64,000 nucleotides of DNA, taken from the NCBI GenBank assembly GCA_947166335.1, contig CAMVDS010000003.1, positions 1 to 64,000 of the forward strand, in the 5' to 3' direction. This stretch comes from an uncultured Mollicutes bacterium (GTDB lineage: Bacteria; Bacillota_I; Bacilli_A; Acholeplasmatales; JAEDCM01). The notes beneath the pieces are model-generated. The model saw only the letters and a program-made list of their open reading frames with translations. It was not told the origin of the DNA and ran no database searches. Shown one piece after another: positions 24,294-32,938 of this stretch (position 1 is the first letter of the stretch; every line of letters starts with the position of its first letter). Made by a program: the position numbers and the translations under genes.

Positions 24294-25319
24294 ATGTTAA
24301 ACAAAGCAAACATTACTTGGAGTGTAAAGCAGGTTGTTAAGATGATCGGCAATGGAAAGATCAGTTTTGAGAACAGTGTACAGCGTGGTTTTGTATGGAA
24401 TAAATCCAGACAGAGTTTACTCATTCATTCTTTAATCACAAATTATCCTGTGCCGCCCTGTTATTGCCGTAAGGGAGAAGATGGTATCTATGATATGCTT
24501 GATGGAAAGCAGAGATTCACTACTCTTAAGAGATTTTGCTCAAACGAATTCGAACTGAGTGGACTCCCTATGATAACTATCCAGGAAAATGGAGAGGATG
24601 TTCTGGTTGATCTGAATGGCTGCAAGTATGAAGATCTTCCTAATGATATCAAGGATGACTTTGATAGCGCTTCTCTTACTATCTACTACTTTGAGGGAAT
24701 TACAGATGATGAAGTTGCTGAAATGTTCTTCCGCTTGAATAACGGTCAGCCTGTTTCAACACCTTGTCTGGTTAGAGTAAGAGCATTGTCAAAGGGAGTT
24801 ATAAGAGAACTTGGTCAGCACTCTATCTTCCAGATAGCACTTACTGATAAGGCACGTGAGAACTATGTTAATGAAGATATGGTTATCAAGGCAGCTTATC
24901 TTCTCAGTGGTCATGATAATCTGGAAACTAAGAATGTACAGGAATGGATTACTGATACTGAGATAGATCGGAAACTTCAGAATAAGGTTTATAGTGCTAT
25001 GGGTCGGTTAGAAACAGTTGCTAAGAAACTTAGTGAAGATGAAGAGAATAAGAAAACTGTTAAGAAGATTCTTACTAAGACTCACTTCCTGTCACTTCTT
25101 CCTATTATTGATAAGGCAACTGATGATAAGGTAAAGGATGATGTTCTTACCGACTGGATCAACAAATTCTTCGGAGTAGACAATAAAACTTCCATTTCAT
25201 CTAAATATAATGACGCTTGTGGTTCAGGATCTGCTAAGAAAGAAGCTGTTACTACTAGATATAATGAACTTGAAAAGTCTTATAATAAGGCAATTGAAAA
25301 GGTAACTGAAGCTGCTTAA
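24294..25319 (+). CDS. DUF262 (ParB/GmrS-N-like) protein (341 aa)
   Basis: The N-terminal half has the DUF262 signature: SFENSVQRGFVWNKSRQSLL (QR-W motif, residues 26-45) and YDMLDGKQRFTTLKRF (residues 67-82, the DGxQR nucleotide site). These domains share the ParB/Srx fold, bind NTP, and occur in GmrSD type IV restriction enzymes and abortive-infection proteins. The C-terminal GmrD HNH nuclease is absent; the second half is helical. AGGAGGAAAAAGC upstream. Likely an NTP-sensing regulator or defence-related protein. Base use is less AT-rich than the flanks. Confidence 0.8.
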   Translation: MLNKANITWSVKQVVKMIGNGKISFENSVQRGFVWNKSRQSLLIHSLITNYPVPPCYCRKGEDGIYDMLDGKQRFTTLKRFCSNEFELSGLPMITIQENGEDVLVDLNGCKYEDLPNDIKDDFDSASLTIYYFEGITDDEVAEMFFRLNNGQPVSTPCLVRVRALSKGVIRELGQHSIFQIALTDKARENYVNEDMVIKAAYLLSGHDNLETKNVQEWITDTEIDRKLQNKVYSAMGRLETVAKKLSEDEENKKTVKKILTKTHFLSLLPIIDKATDDKVKDDVLTDWINKFFGVDNKTSISSKYNDACGSGSAKKEAVTTRYNELEKSYNKAIEKVTEAA

Positions 25320-25384
25320 TTGGTGGGAAAAATTGCACACCGCATGTGTACGACATTAATATATTAACGCTTTCTTTTTTCTGC

Positions 25385-25442
25385 GTCAACACTTTTTTAA
25401 AAAAGTTGTTGACAAGGAAGAAAGGAGGTGATAATATATAAT
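25385..25442 (+). promoter_or_regulatory. Near-palindromic operator with promoter-like elements
   Basis: GTCAACACTTTTTT/AAAAAAGTTGTTGAC (25385-25413) is almost a perfect palindrome. Its right arm contains TTGACA (25409-25414), and TAATAT follows after 17 bases (25432-25437). A repressor binding the palindrome would cover the -35. A 7-codon frame at 25441 is too short to call. Confidence 0.4.
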
Positions 25443-25533
25443 GAGAATAGGTATAACCTATTGACATTGGTGTTCTATTGTCTTATAATCTCTATAAAGA
25501 ATCCCAAAGGAAATAACAACAGGAGGTACAGAG

Positions 25534-25761
25534 ATGATAAGCTTAGTAGAAATCAATGGTCAGAATACAACAGTTAGTCTTTATACCACTATGGATAAAG
25601 CTTTGGAAGACATGCTAAATTTTTACAAAGAGAAAATGAAAACGATTAAACGGTTGAACTGGAACAATAGTTGGATTGATCTCTTTGAGGGTTTTGCGAA
25701 GATAGACGATTGGGAAACTATAATTGAATGGAGGGTTACTGAAAAGGTAACTCTCCTTTAA
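25534..25761 (+). CDS. Unknown 75-aa protein
   Basis: ACAGGAGGTACAGAG upstream. Strand opening (ISLVEINGQNTTVSLY), then a helix (MDKALEDMLNFYKEKM) and Trp-rich end. Same strand-helix design as many neighbours. Confidence 0.7.
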   Translation: MISLVEINGQNTTVSLYTTMDKALEDMLNFYKEKMKTIKRLNWNNSWIDLFEGFAKIDDWETIIEWRVTEKVTLL

Positions 25762-25796
25762 TAGTTAAAGTAAATAATATGAAAGGAGAGTGTAAT

Positions 25797-26564
25797 ATGT
25801 TCGGTCTTATAATGGGAATTGCTTTAGGAATAGGTGGTATAGTTACTGGGGTTAAACATATATCTCAGAATAGTAGTTCTGAAAAGAGGGCTTTACGGAA
25901 TTATCTGAATGGTAACAATCCTTCTCAGACATATTATGATAACTTTGTTGGTTCAGACATTGATCTGTTTTCTGGAAGAAAAGTAACCAGAAAAAATCTT
26001 GATTGGTCTGGAGATGAATATATAGTTGATGATAGAACTGGAAAAATTCTTCGTAATGCTACTATGGAAAGAAGAATTAGCGAAGCAAATTATCAGCGTT
26101 CTTGTTTTGGGAAGAGAGATATTTGTGCATATAGTTATGGAAAGCTTCAGAAAATGTGGGGCGAAAAAGCTTTTAATAGAGTTCCTGGATATACAATAGG
26201 GAATCATCCTCAAGATATAACTGATATTCGTATGCATTGTAAAACTAAAAAGTTAGGATATATAATAATGCCTTATCAGATTAAAGGATTAGAAGAAAGA
26301 ATAATATTTAATGCAAAAGAAATATTTGATTTTGATAAGATAAATATCGGGTTTAATCTTCGTTGTTTATTTGACTTATACACAGGAAACTTAATAGATT
26401 TTACATGGTATAAAAAAGAATATTCAATAGAAGCAATTATAGGAGAAGAGAAAAGATTTTTAACAGACTATGAGATAGAAGAAATAGTGAAAAAGATTAA
26501 TGAAGATTTTAAGAAGGGAATATTAAAAAGGAAACTTAGCGGTTGGGAAGTGTTGTTTCAGTAA
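25797..26564 (+). CDS. Membrane-anchored protein, unknown (255 aa)
   Basis: GAAAGGAG nine bases upstream selects ATG 25797. Residues 2-21 (FGLIMGIALGIGGIVTGV...) are one Gly-rich membrane anchor without a signal-peptidase site. The rest is soluble and cytoplasmic by the positive-inside rule, with repeated aromatic/basic segments. Not a known family. Confidence 0.72.
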   Translation: MFGLIMGIALGIGGIVTGVKHISQNSSSEKRALRNYLNGNNPSQTYYDNFVGSDIDLFSGRKVTRKNLDWSGDEYIVDDRTGKILRNATMERRISEANYQRSCFGKRDICAYSYGKLQKMWGEKAFNRVPGYTIGNHPQDITDIRMHCKTKKLGYIIMPYQIKGLEERIIFNAKEIFDFDKINIGFNLRCLFDLYTGNLIDFTWYKKEYSIEAIIGEEKRFLTDYEIEEIVKKINEDFKKGILKRKLSGWEVLFQ

Positions 26565-26578
26565 GAAAGGAGAAGAGC

Positions 26579-26845
26579 ATGAATAAAGAGCGTAGATCAG
26601 AAATTAAAAAGGCAAATAATAAATTAAAACTTGTGACAGAATTATTAGAAAGTTATAAAAATAGTATAGAAGATATACAAATGGATGAAGAATTTGCATT
26701 TGACAATCTTCCCGAAAGTTTTCAAGACGGATTAAAAGGAGACGCAATGCAAGACGCTATAGATGAATTGGAAGATACGGTTGATAAAATAAATAATATG
26801 ATAAAGGAAATAGAAGATATTAAAGATAGTTTATCAGTATTATAA
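26579..26845 (+). CDS. Unknown 88-aa coiled-coil protein
   Basis: AAAGGAGAAGAGC selects ATG 26579. Heptad-like helices throughout (MIKEIEDIKDSLSVL at the end). Resembles small phage scaffold or chaperone-like proteins only in general character. Confidence 0.7.
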   Translation: MNKERRSEIKKANNKLKLVTELLESYKNSIEDIQMDEEFAFDNLPESFQDGLKGDAMQDAIDELEDTVDKINNMIKEIEDIKDSLSVL

Positions 26846-26859
26846 AGGAGGTACAAAAT

Positions 26860-27849
26860 ATGAATGGACAGCAGCAGTATATTAATAATTATAATAGAAT
26901 GATAAATAAGATAATAAATGAACATGTTGGGGAACAGAAAGAGTTATTAAAAGGATATCTTAATCATCTTCGTGATGCTTTTTCTATTTCAACAAAGTAT
27001 ACTTACCTTGCTACTATTAAACGATTTTTAATATATATAAATAAGATGGCAAAAGAAATAACTTATGAAGATTATACTTCTTTTTTAAATGAAATTGAAG
27101 GTAAATCTAGCACATATAAAATAGCAACATATTCTGCTTTAAAACTTTTTTCTGAATATCTTTTAGCTAGTAGAAGAAATCTTGAAAACTCCATGCAATA
27201 TGTTAAAATATCAAAAACTAATAAAGTAAAAGAAATAGAGAAGAAGGAAAAAAGATTAAAGAATGTTCTACATGAAGATGAAATTAAGCACTATCTTAAA
27301 AATGTAGAATCAGGAGTCGGTAGTCATAGAGCAAAAGCAAGACAAGAGTTATGGAAAGAAAGAGATCGTTGTATGATAGAACTTTTTTTAACTACTGGTA
27401 TGAGATGTTCTGCTATGTATCGTCTTAATGTAAAGGATATTAATTTAAAAGAAAAGTATTTAGTTACAATAGAAAAGAGAGATAAGAAAAGAGTGTTTTA
27501 TTTCTCTGATAATGTAAGAATAAATATTGAGGAATGGTTAATAAGACGTTCTGAAATATTAGATGGAGAAGAAGAAGACGCTTTATTTATTTCAAACAGA
27601 AAAAGAAGATTAGATACAAGTTGTATAGTTGATATTACTCATAAGTATGGTTTAGATATTAAAAATATTACTCCTCATAAATTAAGAGCTACATTTGGAA
27701 CTCAGCTTTTGGAAAAGACAAATGGAGATCTTGATAAGGTCCGTATAGCTATGGGTCATGAATCTATTAATACTACCGAACTTTATATGAGAAGAGATGA
27801 AACTAAGATAGGAAAAGAAATAGCAGAGTTAATGGAGTTTATAGCATGA
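26860..27849 (+). CDS. Tyrosine recombinase (329 aa)
   Basis: The N-terminal SAM-like domain (residues 20-110) is followed by a catalytic domain with the conserved set: TGMRCSAM (Arg I, about 176), Lys in the beta hairpin (EKRDKKR), PHKLRATF (HxLR, about 275-282), GHESINTTELY (His, then the Tyr nucleophile). The length suits a XerC/D- or Tn916-type enzyme. AAGGAGGTACAAAAT upstream. It cuts and rejoins DNA for integration, dimer resolution or inversion. No adjacent att repeat is evident. Its stop overlaps the start of the disrupted gene at 27846. Confidence 0.9.
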   Translation: MNGQQQYINNYNRMINKIINEHVGEQKELLKGYLNHLRDAFSISTKYTYLATIKRFLIYINKMAKEITYEDYTSFLNEIEGKSSTYKIATYSALKLFSEYLLASRRNLENSMQYVKISKTNKVKEIEKKEKRLKNVLHEDEIKHYLKNVESGVGSHRAKARQELWKERDRCMIELFLTTGMRCSAMYRLNVKDINLKEKYLVTIEKRDKKRVFYFSDNVRINIEEWLIRRSEILDGEEEDALFISNRKRRLDTSCIVDITHKYGLDIKNITPHKLRATFGTQLLEKTNGDLDKVRIAMGHESINTTELYMRRDETKIGKEIAELMEFIA

Positions 27850-27980
27850 GTTATTATAACTATCACGCAAAGGCAAAACATCTAATAGCAACAGGTCATT
27901 TAGTTAAGATGGAAATAGGTCAACTACCCCGACTTACGACTAATGTCTTAGAAGTCGGAGCTTGTAAAAGCTCTGATTGA
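27846..27980 (+). pseudogene. Small phage gene cut short by the IscB element
   Basis: An ATG overlapping the integrase stop opens MSYYNYHAKAKHLIATGHLV, the N-terminus of a short phage family (typically Y-HAKAK-LI--G-L followed by PALVL-F---PMPIR). After about 24 residues the frame runs into the HEARO RNA and ends at a TGA in it. The expected C-terminal part is missing, so the gene was interrupted by insertion. Confidence 0.65.
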
Positions 27981-28200
27981 CTACTTTAAGTTCTTAGAGA
28001 ACTACGTTATTTGTGTTATCACACCTACGGATGGTTCCCAAGTCTGTAGCAACTGTGGAGGCTCTGTAAACAGTTCTGATGGGTAGGAACAGTCAACCTC
28101 AAATGACCGATTACGGCAAGCACTTATAACATTGAGGAAGGGAAACAAACTTTCATAAGAAAGGGATGCCACCTGAGGGTAGGCATCAAAGGTAATAGTT
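27911..28200 (+). ncRNA. HEARO / omega RNA of IscB
   Basis: The 290 bases before iscB carry the expected hairpins: CCGACTT/AAGTCGG (27929-27935/27952-27958), AGCTT/AAGCT next to it, and the conserved stretch CAACCTCAAATGACCGATTA, then GGAAGGGAAACAAAC. The end GGATGCC...GGCATC abuts the iscB ATG, as in known HEARO RNAs. IscB uses this RNA as guide scaffold, with the guide being the roughly 16 bases just upstream of its 5' end, here flanking phage DNA near 27890-27911. Confidence 0.85.
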
Positions 28201-29484
28201 ATGAAACAGGGGAATAGAATATTTGTACTCAATATGCGAGGTGAACCACTAATGCCTTGCAGTCAAAGAAAAGCTCGTATTCTATTAAAAGAGAATAAAG
28301 CTGTAATCAATAAATATAATCCGTTTACCATTCAGCTAACTTATGCTACAGGGGAAACAAAACAGGATTGTCATATAGGAGTAGATACAGGCGCTAAGCA
28401 TGTTGGTATCGCAATTACATCAGAAGATAAGGTTCTTTACAAGGCAGAAATAGAATTAAGACAGGATATTAGTTCTAACCTTGATTCTAAACGCATTTAT
28501 CGTAGAAGTCGCAGGAATCGTAAATGCAGGTATCGTAAGCCACGTTTTCTTAATCGTAAACGTACAGATAAATGGCTTCCACCAAGTCTACAGAATAGAA
28601 TTAACCATACTTTTACATGGATAGATAAGTTCACTGCATTAGTTCCAATCCCCGTATTGCATATAGAAGTTGGTAAATTCGATACGGTAAAAATGATTAA
28701 TCCTGACATTAACGGTGTGGATTATCAGCATGGTCAGACATACGGTTTCTTTGATGAAAGGTACTTCGTTTTTGCAAGGGATAATTACACTTGTCAGGTA
28801 TGCGGTAAATCTAAAAATAAGATTTTGCGAACGCATCATATCATATACCGTGGTAATGGTGGTACAGATAGAGTAGATAATCTCATCACAGTATGCACTG
28901 ATTGTCATACATCAGCAAACCATAAGAAAGGCGGTATTCTTTATAAATGGCAGGAAGAACATAAAAAAGTAAAACAGTACAAAGAACCGCCATTTATGAA
29001 TGCGTTGCGTAAAAAGATTTTTATGAAATACTCCAATGCGGTAATTACTTATGGCTCAGAGACTACACCGAAACGTAAGAATATTGGTTTAGAGAAAACT
29101 CATTACAATGACGCAATTGTAATAAGTGGTATTAAAACCATAAAAGAAAATCCTAATGAGTGGTTATTAATAAGACAATTTCGCAAGAAAAAGCGTTCAT
29201 TACATGAAGCTACAGCTCGTAAAGGGCGTAAAGAACCTAATCACACACAGAAGCGCAATAGTAAAAATACGCCATATTATAAAGGATTTTGGCTTAATGA
29301 TAAGGTTTCCGTATTGGGACAGATTGGCTACATAACAGGATTCACTTCTGGTGGTGCTTATGTCAAAAATTCAGATGACGAATATATCACGCTATCAGGT
29401 AAATCTTATAAGCAGGTTTCTATTGCTAATTTGAGACTGGTTTCTCATAACAATAATTGGCAATACATAAATAATTCCGTGTAA
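28201..29484 (+). CDS. iscB: IscB RNA-guided nuclease (427 aa)
   Basis: PLMP domain at the start (MRGEPLMPC), RuvC-I GVDTGAKHVGIAI (Asp near residue 62), Arg-rich bridge helix RRSRRNRKCRYRKPRF, RuvC-II HIEVGKFD, HNH domain YTCQVCGKSKN, then RTHHIIYRGNGGTDRVDNL, and RuvC-III THYNDAIVI. All catalytic residues I can check are present, and the length is normal for IscB, the ancestor group of Cas9. It starts directly after its omega RNA. In host elements IscB cuts DNA that matches the guide, helping the element to persist. Confidence 0.93.
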   Translation: MKQGNRIFVLNMRGEPLMPCSQRKARILLKENKAVINKYNPFTIQLTYATGETKQDCHIGVDTGAKHVGIAITSEDKVLYKAEIELRQDISSNLDSKRIYRRSRRNRKCRYRKPRFLNRKRTDKWLPPSLQNRINHTFTWIDKFTALVPIPVLHIEVGKFDTVKMINPDINGVDYQHGQTYGFFDERYFVFARDNYTCQVCGKSKNKILRTHHIIYRGNGGTDRVDNLITVCTDCHTSANHKKGGILYKWQEEHKKVKQYKEPPFMNALRKKIFMKYSNAVITYGSETTPKRKNIGLEKTHYNDAIVISGIKTIKENPNEWLLIRQFRKKKRSLHEATARKGRKEPNHTQKRNSKNTPYYKGFWLNDKVSVLGQIGYITGFTSGGAYVKNSDDEYITLSGKSYKQVSIANLRLVSHNNNWQYINNSV

Positions 29485-29593
29485 ACTGCAATTCATCCCA
29501 CCATCTACGCATTGCTTAGAGGTGAGGGATTTCTTGCTTATAGCTCGTTAAAGTATTTTGATTTAGATTTTGATTCAGATATATAATAAATAG

Positions 29594-29821
29594 AAATCGA
29601 ATTTTATCAATGAGTGGAAACCATATATAGATGCTATGGCAACTGGTATCGCCTCTTCTGGATGTACAATTGAGGGCGATAAAGAACTTGCAGAAGTAAT
29701 TAAAAAAGAAATAGAAGAACATAATAGCAATCAAGAAGAACTTAAAGAAGAATTAGAAGACTATCAGATAGAATGGTTAGTAGAGGAAATTAGAGAAACG
29801 GAAAGGGGGATTAAAGGTTGA
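29594..29821 (+). pseudogene. 5'-truncated phage gene right of the IscB element
   Basis: An open frame from about 29594 reads NEWKPYIDAMATGIASSGCT without a start or ribosome site. The first ATG (29636) falls in the middle of a conserved-looking stretch. From there 61 residues remain, helical and acidic. The lost N-terminus fits loss during insertion of the neighbouring element. It may still be made from 29636. Confidence 0.55.
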
Positions 29822-30072
29822 AAAAATATCAAGTAATAGGTGGTCAATATGAATATTATTGGTACGGAGAAAGCGCTAGTTTAAGAGGGGCAAAGATAAT
29901 TGCAGGTAAACATAAAGAGTATTGGGACAATTGGCAAGGCTGGCAGACACCCAAGATCTATAAGGCAGAGGATTGTGAGGAGATAGAGGCTAAGGGATGG
30001 GTAACAAAAGTTGATGGTACAAGGATAATAGTACCTAAAGAATATGTGTTACCTGTTGAAATTGCAGCTTAA
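29818..30072 (+). CDS. Unknown 84-aa protein, TTG start
   Basis: AAAGGGGGATTAAAGG precedes TTG 29818, overlapping the previous stop. Begins MKKYQVIGGQYEYYWYGES; a Trp-rich helix (YWDNWQGWQTP) and strands follow. This type recurs in Firmicutes phages, uncharacterised. Confidence 0.7.
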   Translation: MKKYQVIGGQYEYYWYGESASLRGAKIIAGKHKEYWDNWQGWQTPKIYKAEDCEEIEAKGWVTKVDGTRIIVPKEYVLPVEIAA

Positions 30073-30100
30073 AAAGAGTTATTTTATTGGGAGGTAAACT

Positions 30101-30382
30101 ATGACTATTGAAAAAGAAATAGAATTAATGAATGAAATTATTGTTCAAGCAATTATTCATGGTGGAGATTTTGGTGGACCTTATTATACTAATGAGATTG
30201 GATTATATAAAGCGATAAAAAAATGGTTTGATGAGAAGGGAATATCTAGTTGTTATAAGATTGTTCGAAAAGAATATATAGATTATGATAATAGAGTGTC
30301 ATATGGAAATATATTTATGATTGTTCCAGTAGATGACGAAACAGAAACCTATCATATACCAAAATTAGAAATTACTTTTTAA
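30101..30382 (+). CDS. Unknown 93-aa protein
   Basis: GGGAGGTAAACT upstream. N-terminal helix with a Gly-rich loop (IHGGDFGGPYY), then strands. The Gly/His loop could bind a ligand. No family assigned. Confidence 0.7.
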   Translation: MTIEKEIELMNEIIVQAIIHGGDFGGPYYTNEIGLYKAIKKWFDEKGISSCYKIVRKEYIDYDNRVSYGNIFMIVPVDDETETYHIPKLEITF

Positions 30383-30454
30383 TAACGATTTTATTTAAAG
30401 GAGATAAAATTACAGCTTAATGAAGAACAAAGATATTTAAGAGGAGAAAAAAGA

Positions 30455-30775
30455 ATGGGTATGAATCTTCACTGGGAATATTATCCGAAAGAATGTAATA
30501 ACAAATTAATTCTTCCGTTTCTTACATATGAGACAGGAAGATGGTTGAATGGTAAGAGTGTATCAAAGGAATTCTATGCTTCTTGTGATGAATTAGGGAA
30601 GTGGGATGATGATAATAAGTGCTGGATATTTACTGACGTAACTAATCTGTTTAAGTTTGCAGCGAGAACAGAAGTTCCAGCTATTATATCAGATTTTATA
30701 ACAGAATGTGATTATCTTTTGTATTCAGGAATAAAACATAAAGAAGATGATATATTTATAATATGGAAAATATAG
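30455..30775 (+). CDS. Unknown 106-aa protein
   Basis: AGAGGAGAAAAAAGA upstream. Begins MGMNLHWEYYP and is rich in Trp, Tyr and Cys. The frame continues open upstream without a start. No motif. Confidence 0.7.
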   Translation: MGMNLHWEYYPKECNNKLILPFLTYETGRWLNGKSVSKEFYASCDELGKWDDDNKCWIFTDVTNLFKFAARTEVPAIISDFITECDYLLYSGIKHKEDDIFIIWKI

Positions 30776-30785
30776 GGGGATATGT

Positions 30786-30965
30786 ATGAAAAAACGCTTG
30801 TATTCTGAGTTTTATAATGGTATTATAGAAATATTAATAGTATAACTAAATAACTTACCCAATAAAGCAAGATATAAATATACAGATGATGAACGGAGAT
30901 TAGATATTTATCTGTACGAAAACATCAATGAGGGAACTGAGGAATTCTTTGGAGTGGAGTGGTAA
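30786..30965 (+). pseudogene. Small gene split by an in-frame TAA
   Basis: ATG 30786 gives 19 codons (MKKRLYSEFYNGIIEILIV) then TAA at 30843-30845. The same frame continues for 39 good codons (NLPNKARYKYTDDERRLDI...) to a second TAA at 30963-30965. A CAA-to-TAA change would explain it. The alternative is readthrough. Confidence 0.55.
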
Positions 30966-30983
30966 GAAAGGAAATAATATTTA

Positions 30984-31175
30984 ATGGATAATTTTAAAGA
31001 AATAGTAGATTATCTTGAGACTTGCTATGTAGGAGCAAGAGCAATGAATGATACCGAATTACAGAAAAGAATATCAAATGCATTAGCAGCTTTTAAAGCC
31101 GACACAGATATGGATATATTCACGATTGATTTTATAAGATGGTATTATGATAAGGAAACAAAGGTAGAAATATAA
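30984..31175 (+). CDS. Unknown 63-aa protein
   Basis: GAAAGGAAATAATATTTA upstream. Helical, with an aromatic C-terminus (FIRWYYDKE). No motif. Confidence 0.68.
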   Translation: MDNFKEIVDYLETCYVGARAMNDTELQKRISNALAAFKADTDMDIFTIDFIRWYYDKETKVEI

Positions 31176-31199
31176 TTATTAAAAAAGGAGGAAAATCAA

Positions 31200-31577
31200 A
31201 TGAGTAGAGTATTAGGTCATCCTGGATTAGAAGATTTTAATGAAAGAATAAAAGAAGCAATGAAGCCTATTATTTGTGATGCTTATGATGAAGGGTTCAG
31301 AGATAGTCAGAAAATGAATAAAATAGAAACAAAGAAAACTCCTGAGAATATGAAAGCTTTCGCTCAAGGATTCTGTGAAGGTCGTGATACTATGTGGGAG
31401 ATAGCACGTTATATTACAACTGAAATGACAATGGCTCAGATTGCGGAAGTCTTTGGTAAAGACGTTTCTTTAATGGATATCTTCAATATTGAATCAAGGG
31501 AAGTGTTGGAAAAGATATCTTATTATCAAGAGGGAAATGATGAAGAAGATATAGACGAAGATGGGGAAGAAGATTAA
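31200..31577 (+). CDS. Unknown 125-aa acidic protein
   Basis: AAAGGAGGAAAATCAA upstream. Helical; residues 22-60 include GFRDSQKMNKIETKK, and the C-terminal 15 residues are nearly all Asp and Glu. Function unknown. Confidence 0.72.
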   Translation: MSRVLGHPGLEDFNERIKEAMKPIICDAYDEGFRDSQKMNKIETKKTPENMKAFAQGFCEGRDTMWEIARYITTEMTMAQIAEVFGKDVSLMDIFNIESREVLEKISYYQEGNDEEDIDEDGEED

Positions 31578-31600
31578 AAGATTAAAAAAGGAGATAAGGT

Positions 31601-31831
31601 ATGGGTACATATGGTAATATTTCATTAAGGGAATTTGGAAATATTAATTTAAATAATGATCTTGTAATAGATATTTTATATAACTGGAATGGAGCAGAAG
31701 AAAAATATATGTATAGGAAAGATAAAGTAGATTTTAGGGAACTACCAGATGAGATATTAAATGCTATTGTTCTGGATTGGTTTATAGTTAATGAGAATAC
31801 AGTTGAAGTGGGGATTGATTATTACGAATAA
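31601..31831 (+). CDS. Unknown 76-aa protein
   Basis: AAAGGAGATAAGGT upstream. Strand-rich with several Asn/Asp (GNISLREFGNINLNNDL). No family assigned. Confidence 0.68.
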   Translation: MGTYGNISLREFGNINLNNDLVIDILYNWNGAEEKYMYRKDKVDFRELPDEILNAIVLDWFIVNENTVEVGIDYYE

Positions 31832-31845
31832 ACAGGAGATTAAAA

Positions 31846-32151
31846 ATGGATAAAAAAGAAATAATAAGTTGGTTACAATTCTTAAGATTTTCTATAGATG
31901 AAGAGAATGATACTATATTAGTAAAAGATAATAAGCAATATTCAATAACTGAAATAATAACTGAAGCTATTGAGGAGCTTAATGAGCCTGAATATATAGA
32001 TAAGCAGGTAGCAATAAACGCTATAAAGAAAAGGAAAGAAACAATTAAAGGTGATGCTATTGGTGAAATGAATGTTAAATTAGGTATGTCTTATGCTATT
32101 GATGCTATAGAACAGATTTCACCTGTAAATGTAAATGTAAATAATAATTAA
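31846..32151 (+). CDS. Unknown 101-aa helical protein
   Basis: ACAGGAGATTAAAA upstream. The part NEPEYIDKQVAINAIKKRKE is the YIxxxxAIxAI helix seen in many small phage proteins of Firmicutes, usually next to zinc-ribbon partners as here. Function unknown. Confidence 0.7.
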   Translation: MDKKEIISWLQFLRFSIDEENDTILVKDNKQYSITEIITEAIEELNEPEYIDKQVAINAIKKRKETIKGDAIGEMNVKLGMSYAIDAIEQISPVNVNVNNN

Positions 32152-32176
32152 GAAATACAAAAGGAATTATATAAAA

Positions 32177-32374
32177 ATGGATTTCAAACCATATGAGAAT
32201 TTAGTACATATAGAACCATCGAAGTACAGGGGTGAATTAGATATAGCAACGGGTATTTTTACTGTTTATAGAGATGATAAAAATGGTTCAGTTAATTTTT
32301 TTGATTCACTAGGAGAAAGAATAGCTAAAGATGAAATTACAGTTGAATATATAGAAAAAAGAAGGAATAAATAA
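32177..32374 (+). CDS. Unknown 65-aa protein
   Basis: AAAAGGAATTATATAAAA upstream, a weak site. Strand-rich; ends in a basic helix (VEYIEKRRNK). Its stop shares a base with the next start. Confidence 0.65.
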   Translation: MDFKPYENLVHIEPSKYRGELDIATGIFTVYRDDKNGSVNFFDSLGERIAKDEITVEYIEKRRNK

Positions 32375-32790
32375 TGAGAACATATATAGCAAAATGTAAA
32401 ACGTCCCTAGGTGATGTTGAAATAGAATACAAAATATTTAATTTCAGAGAAGAATTAAATTCACTTTCAGATGAAGAAATACAACGAACAGCTAATATGT
32501 ATAATCATGCTAATTGTATTGAGTTAGATAGATGTCCTTTTTGTGGAACTGTTGGAATGTTGAATTGGGATACTATGGATGGTTGGTATGGTTGGTGCCG
32601 TGTATGCGGATGTAAAGGTCCTGATCATTATGATTGGATTAAAGCTTGTAGAATGTGGAATAATCGTAGTTTTAAAACAGTAATAGAAAATACTAATATA
32701 AATTTAAGTCGCCTAAAGGAATTAAAAAATAATACTAATTTATTATCTGAAGAAGCTAAAGAATATATTAAAGAACAGGAGGACAAATAA
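32374..32790 (+). CDS. Lar-like zinc-ribbon protein (138 aa)
   Basis: Residues 51-95 hold RCPFCG, then GWCRVCGCKGP, then ACRMWNNR. That is the order of the Lar restriction-alleviation family (CPFCG ... CxxCGxxGP ... AxxxWNxR). Lar of the Rac prophage lowers type I restriction of unmodified DNA. Here the domain has extra N-terminal strands and a helical tail. A role in evading host restriction is plausible from the family. Confidence 0.72.
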   Translation: MRTYIAKCKTSLGDVEIEYKIFNFREELNSLSDEEIQRTANMYNHANCIELDRCPFCGTVGMLNWDTMDGWYGWCRVCGCKGPDHYDWIKACRMWNNRSFKTVIENTNINLSRLKELKNNTNLLSEEAKEYIKEQEDK

Positions 32791-32791
32791 A

Positions 32792-32938
32792 ATGTTAGTA
32801 GTTAAAATATCAACACTTGTTTTAATAATAATTATAGCGTTTATACTTGGGTGTATTTTTAGTCCTATTGTAATGTTGATTGATAAGGTTAAGGATCATA
32901 AGAAAAATAAGGAGAATAAGGATGAAACTGATAATTGA
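32792..32938 (+). CDS. Single-span membrane protein (48 aa)
   Basis: GGAGGACAAATAA upstream. Residues 3-30 are a hydrophobic membrane helix containing one Cys, then a Lys/Asn-rich tail (KDHKKNKENKDE). Predicted N-out or N-in unclear. Overlaps the next gene by 17 bases. Confidence 0.68.
   Translation: MLVVKISTLVLIIIIAFILGCIFSPIVMLIDKVKDHKKNKENKDETDN

Larger units (their letters stand above)
27905..29560 (+). mobile_element. IscB/HEARO element (IS200/IS605-group relative)
   Basis: The unit consists of the HEARO RNA, iscB and a right end with CATCTACGCATTGCTTAGAG followed by GGGATTTCTTGC. No TnpA transposase is present, as is usual for such non-autonomous elements. It sits inside a phage gene at its left and just before a gene with a missing start at its right. 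Exact ends are uncertain by about 20 bases. Confidence 0.7.
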
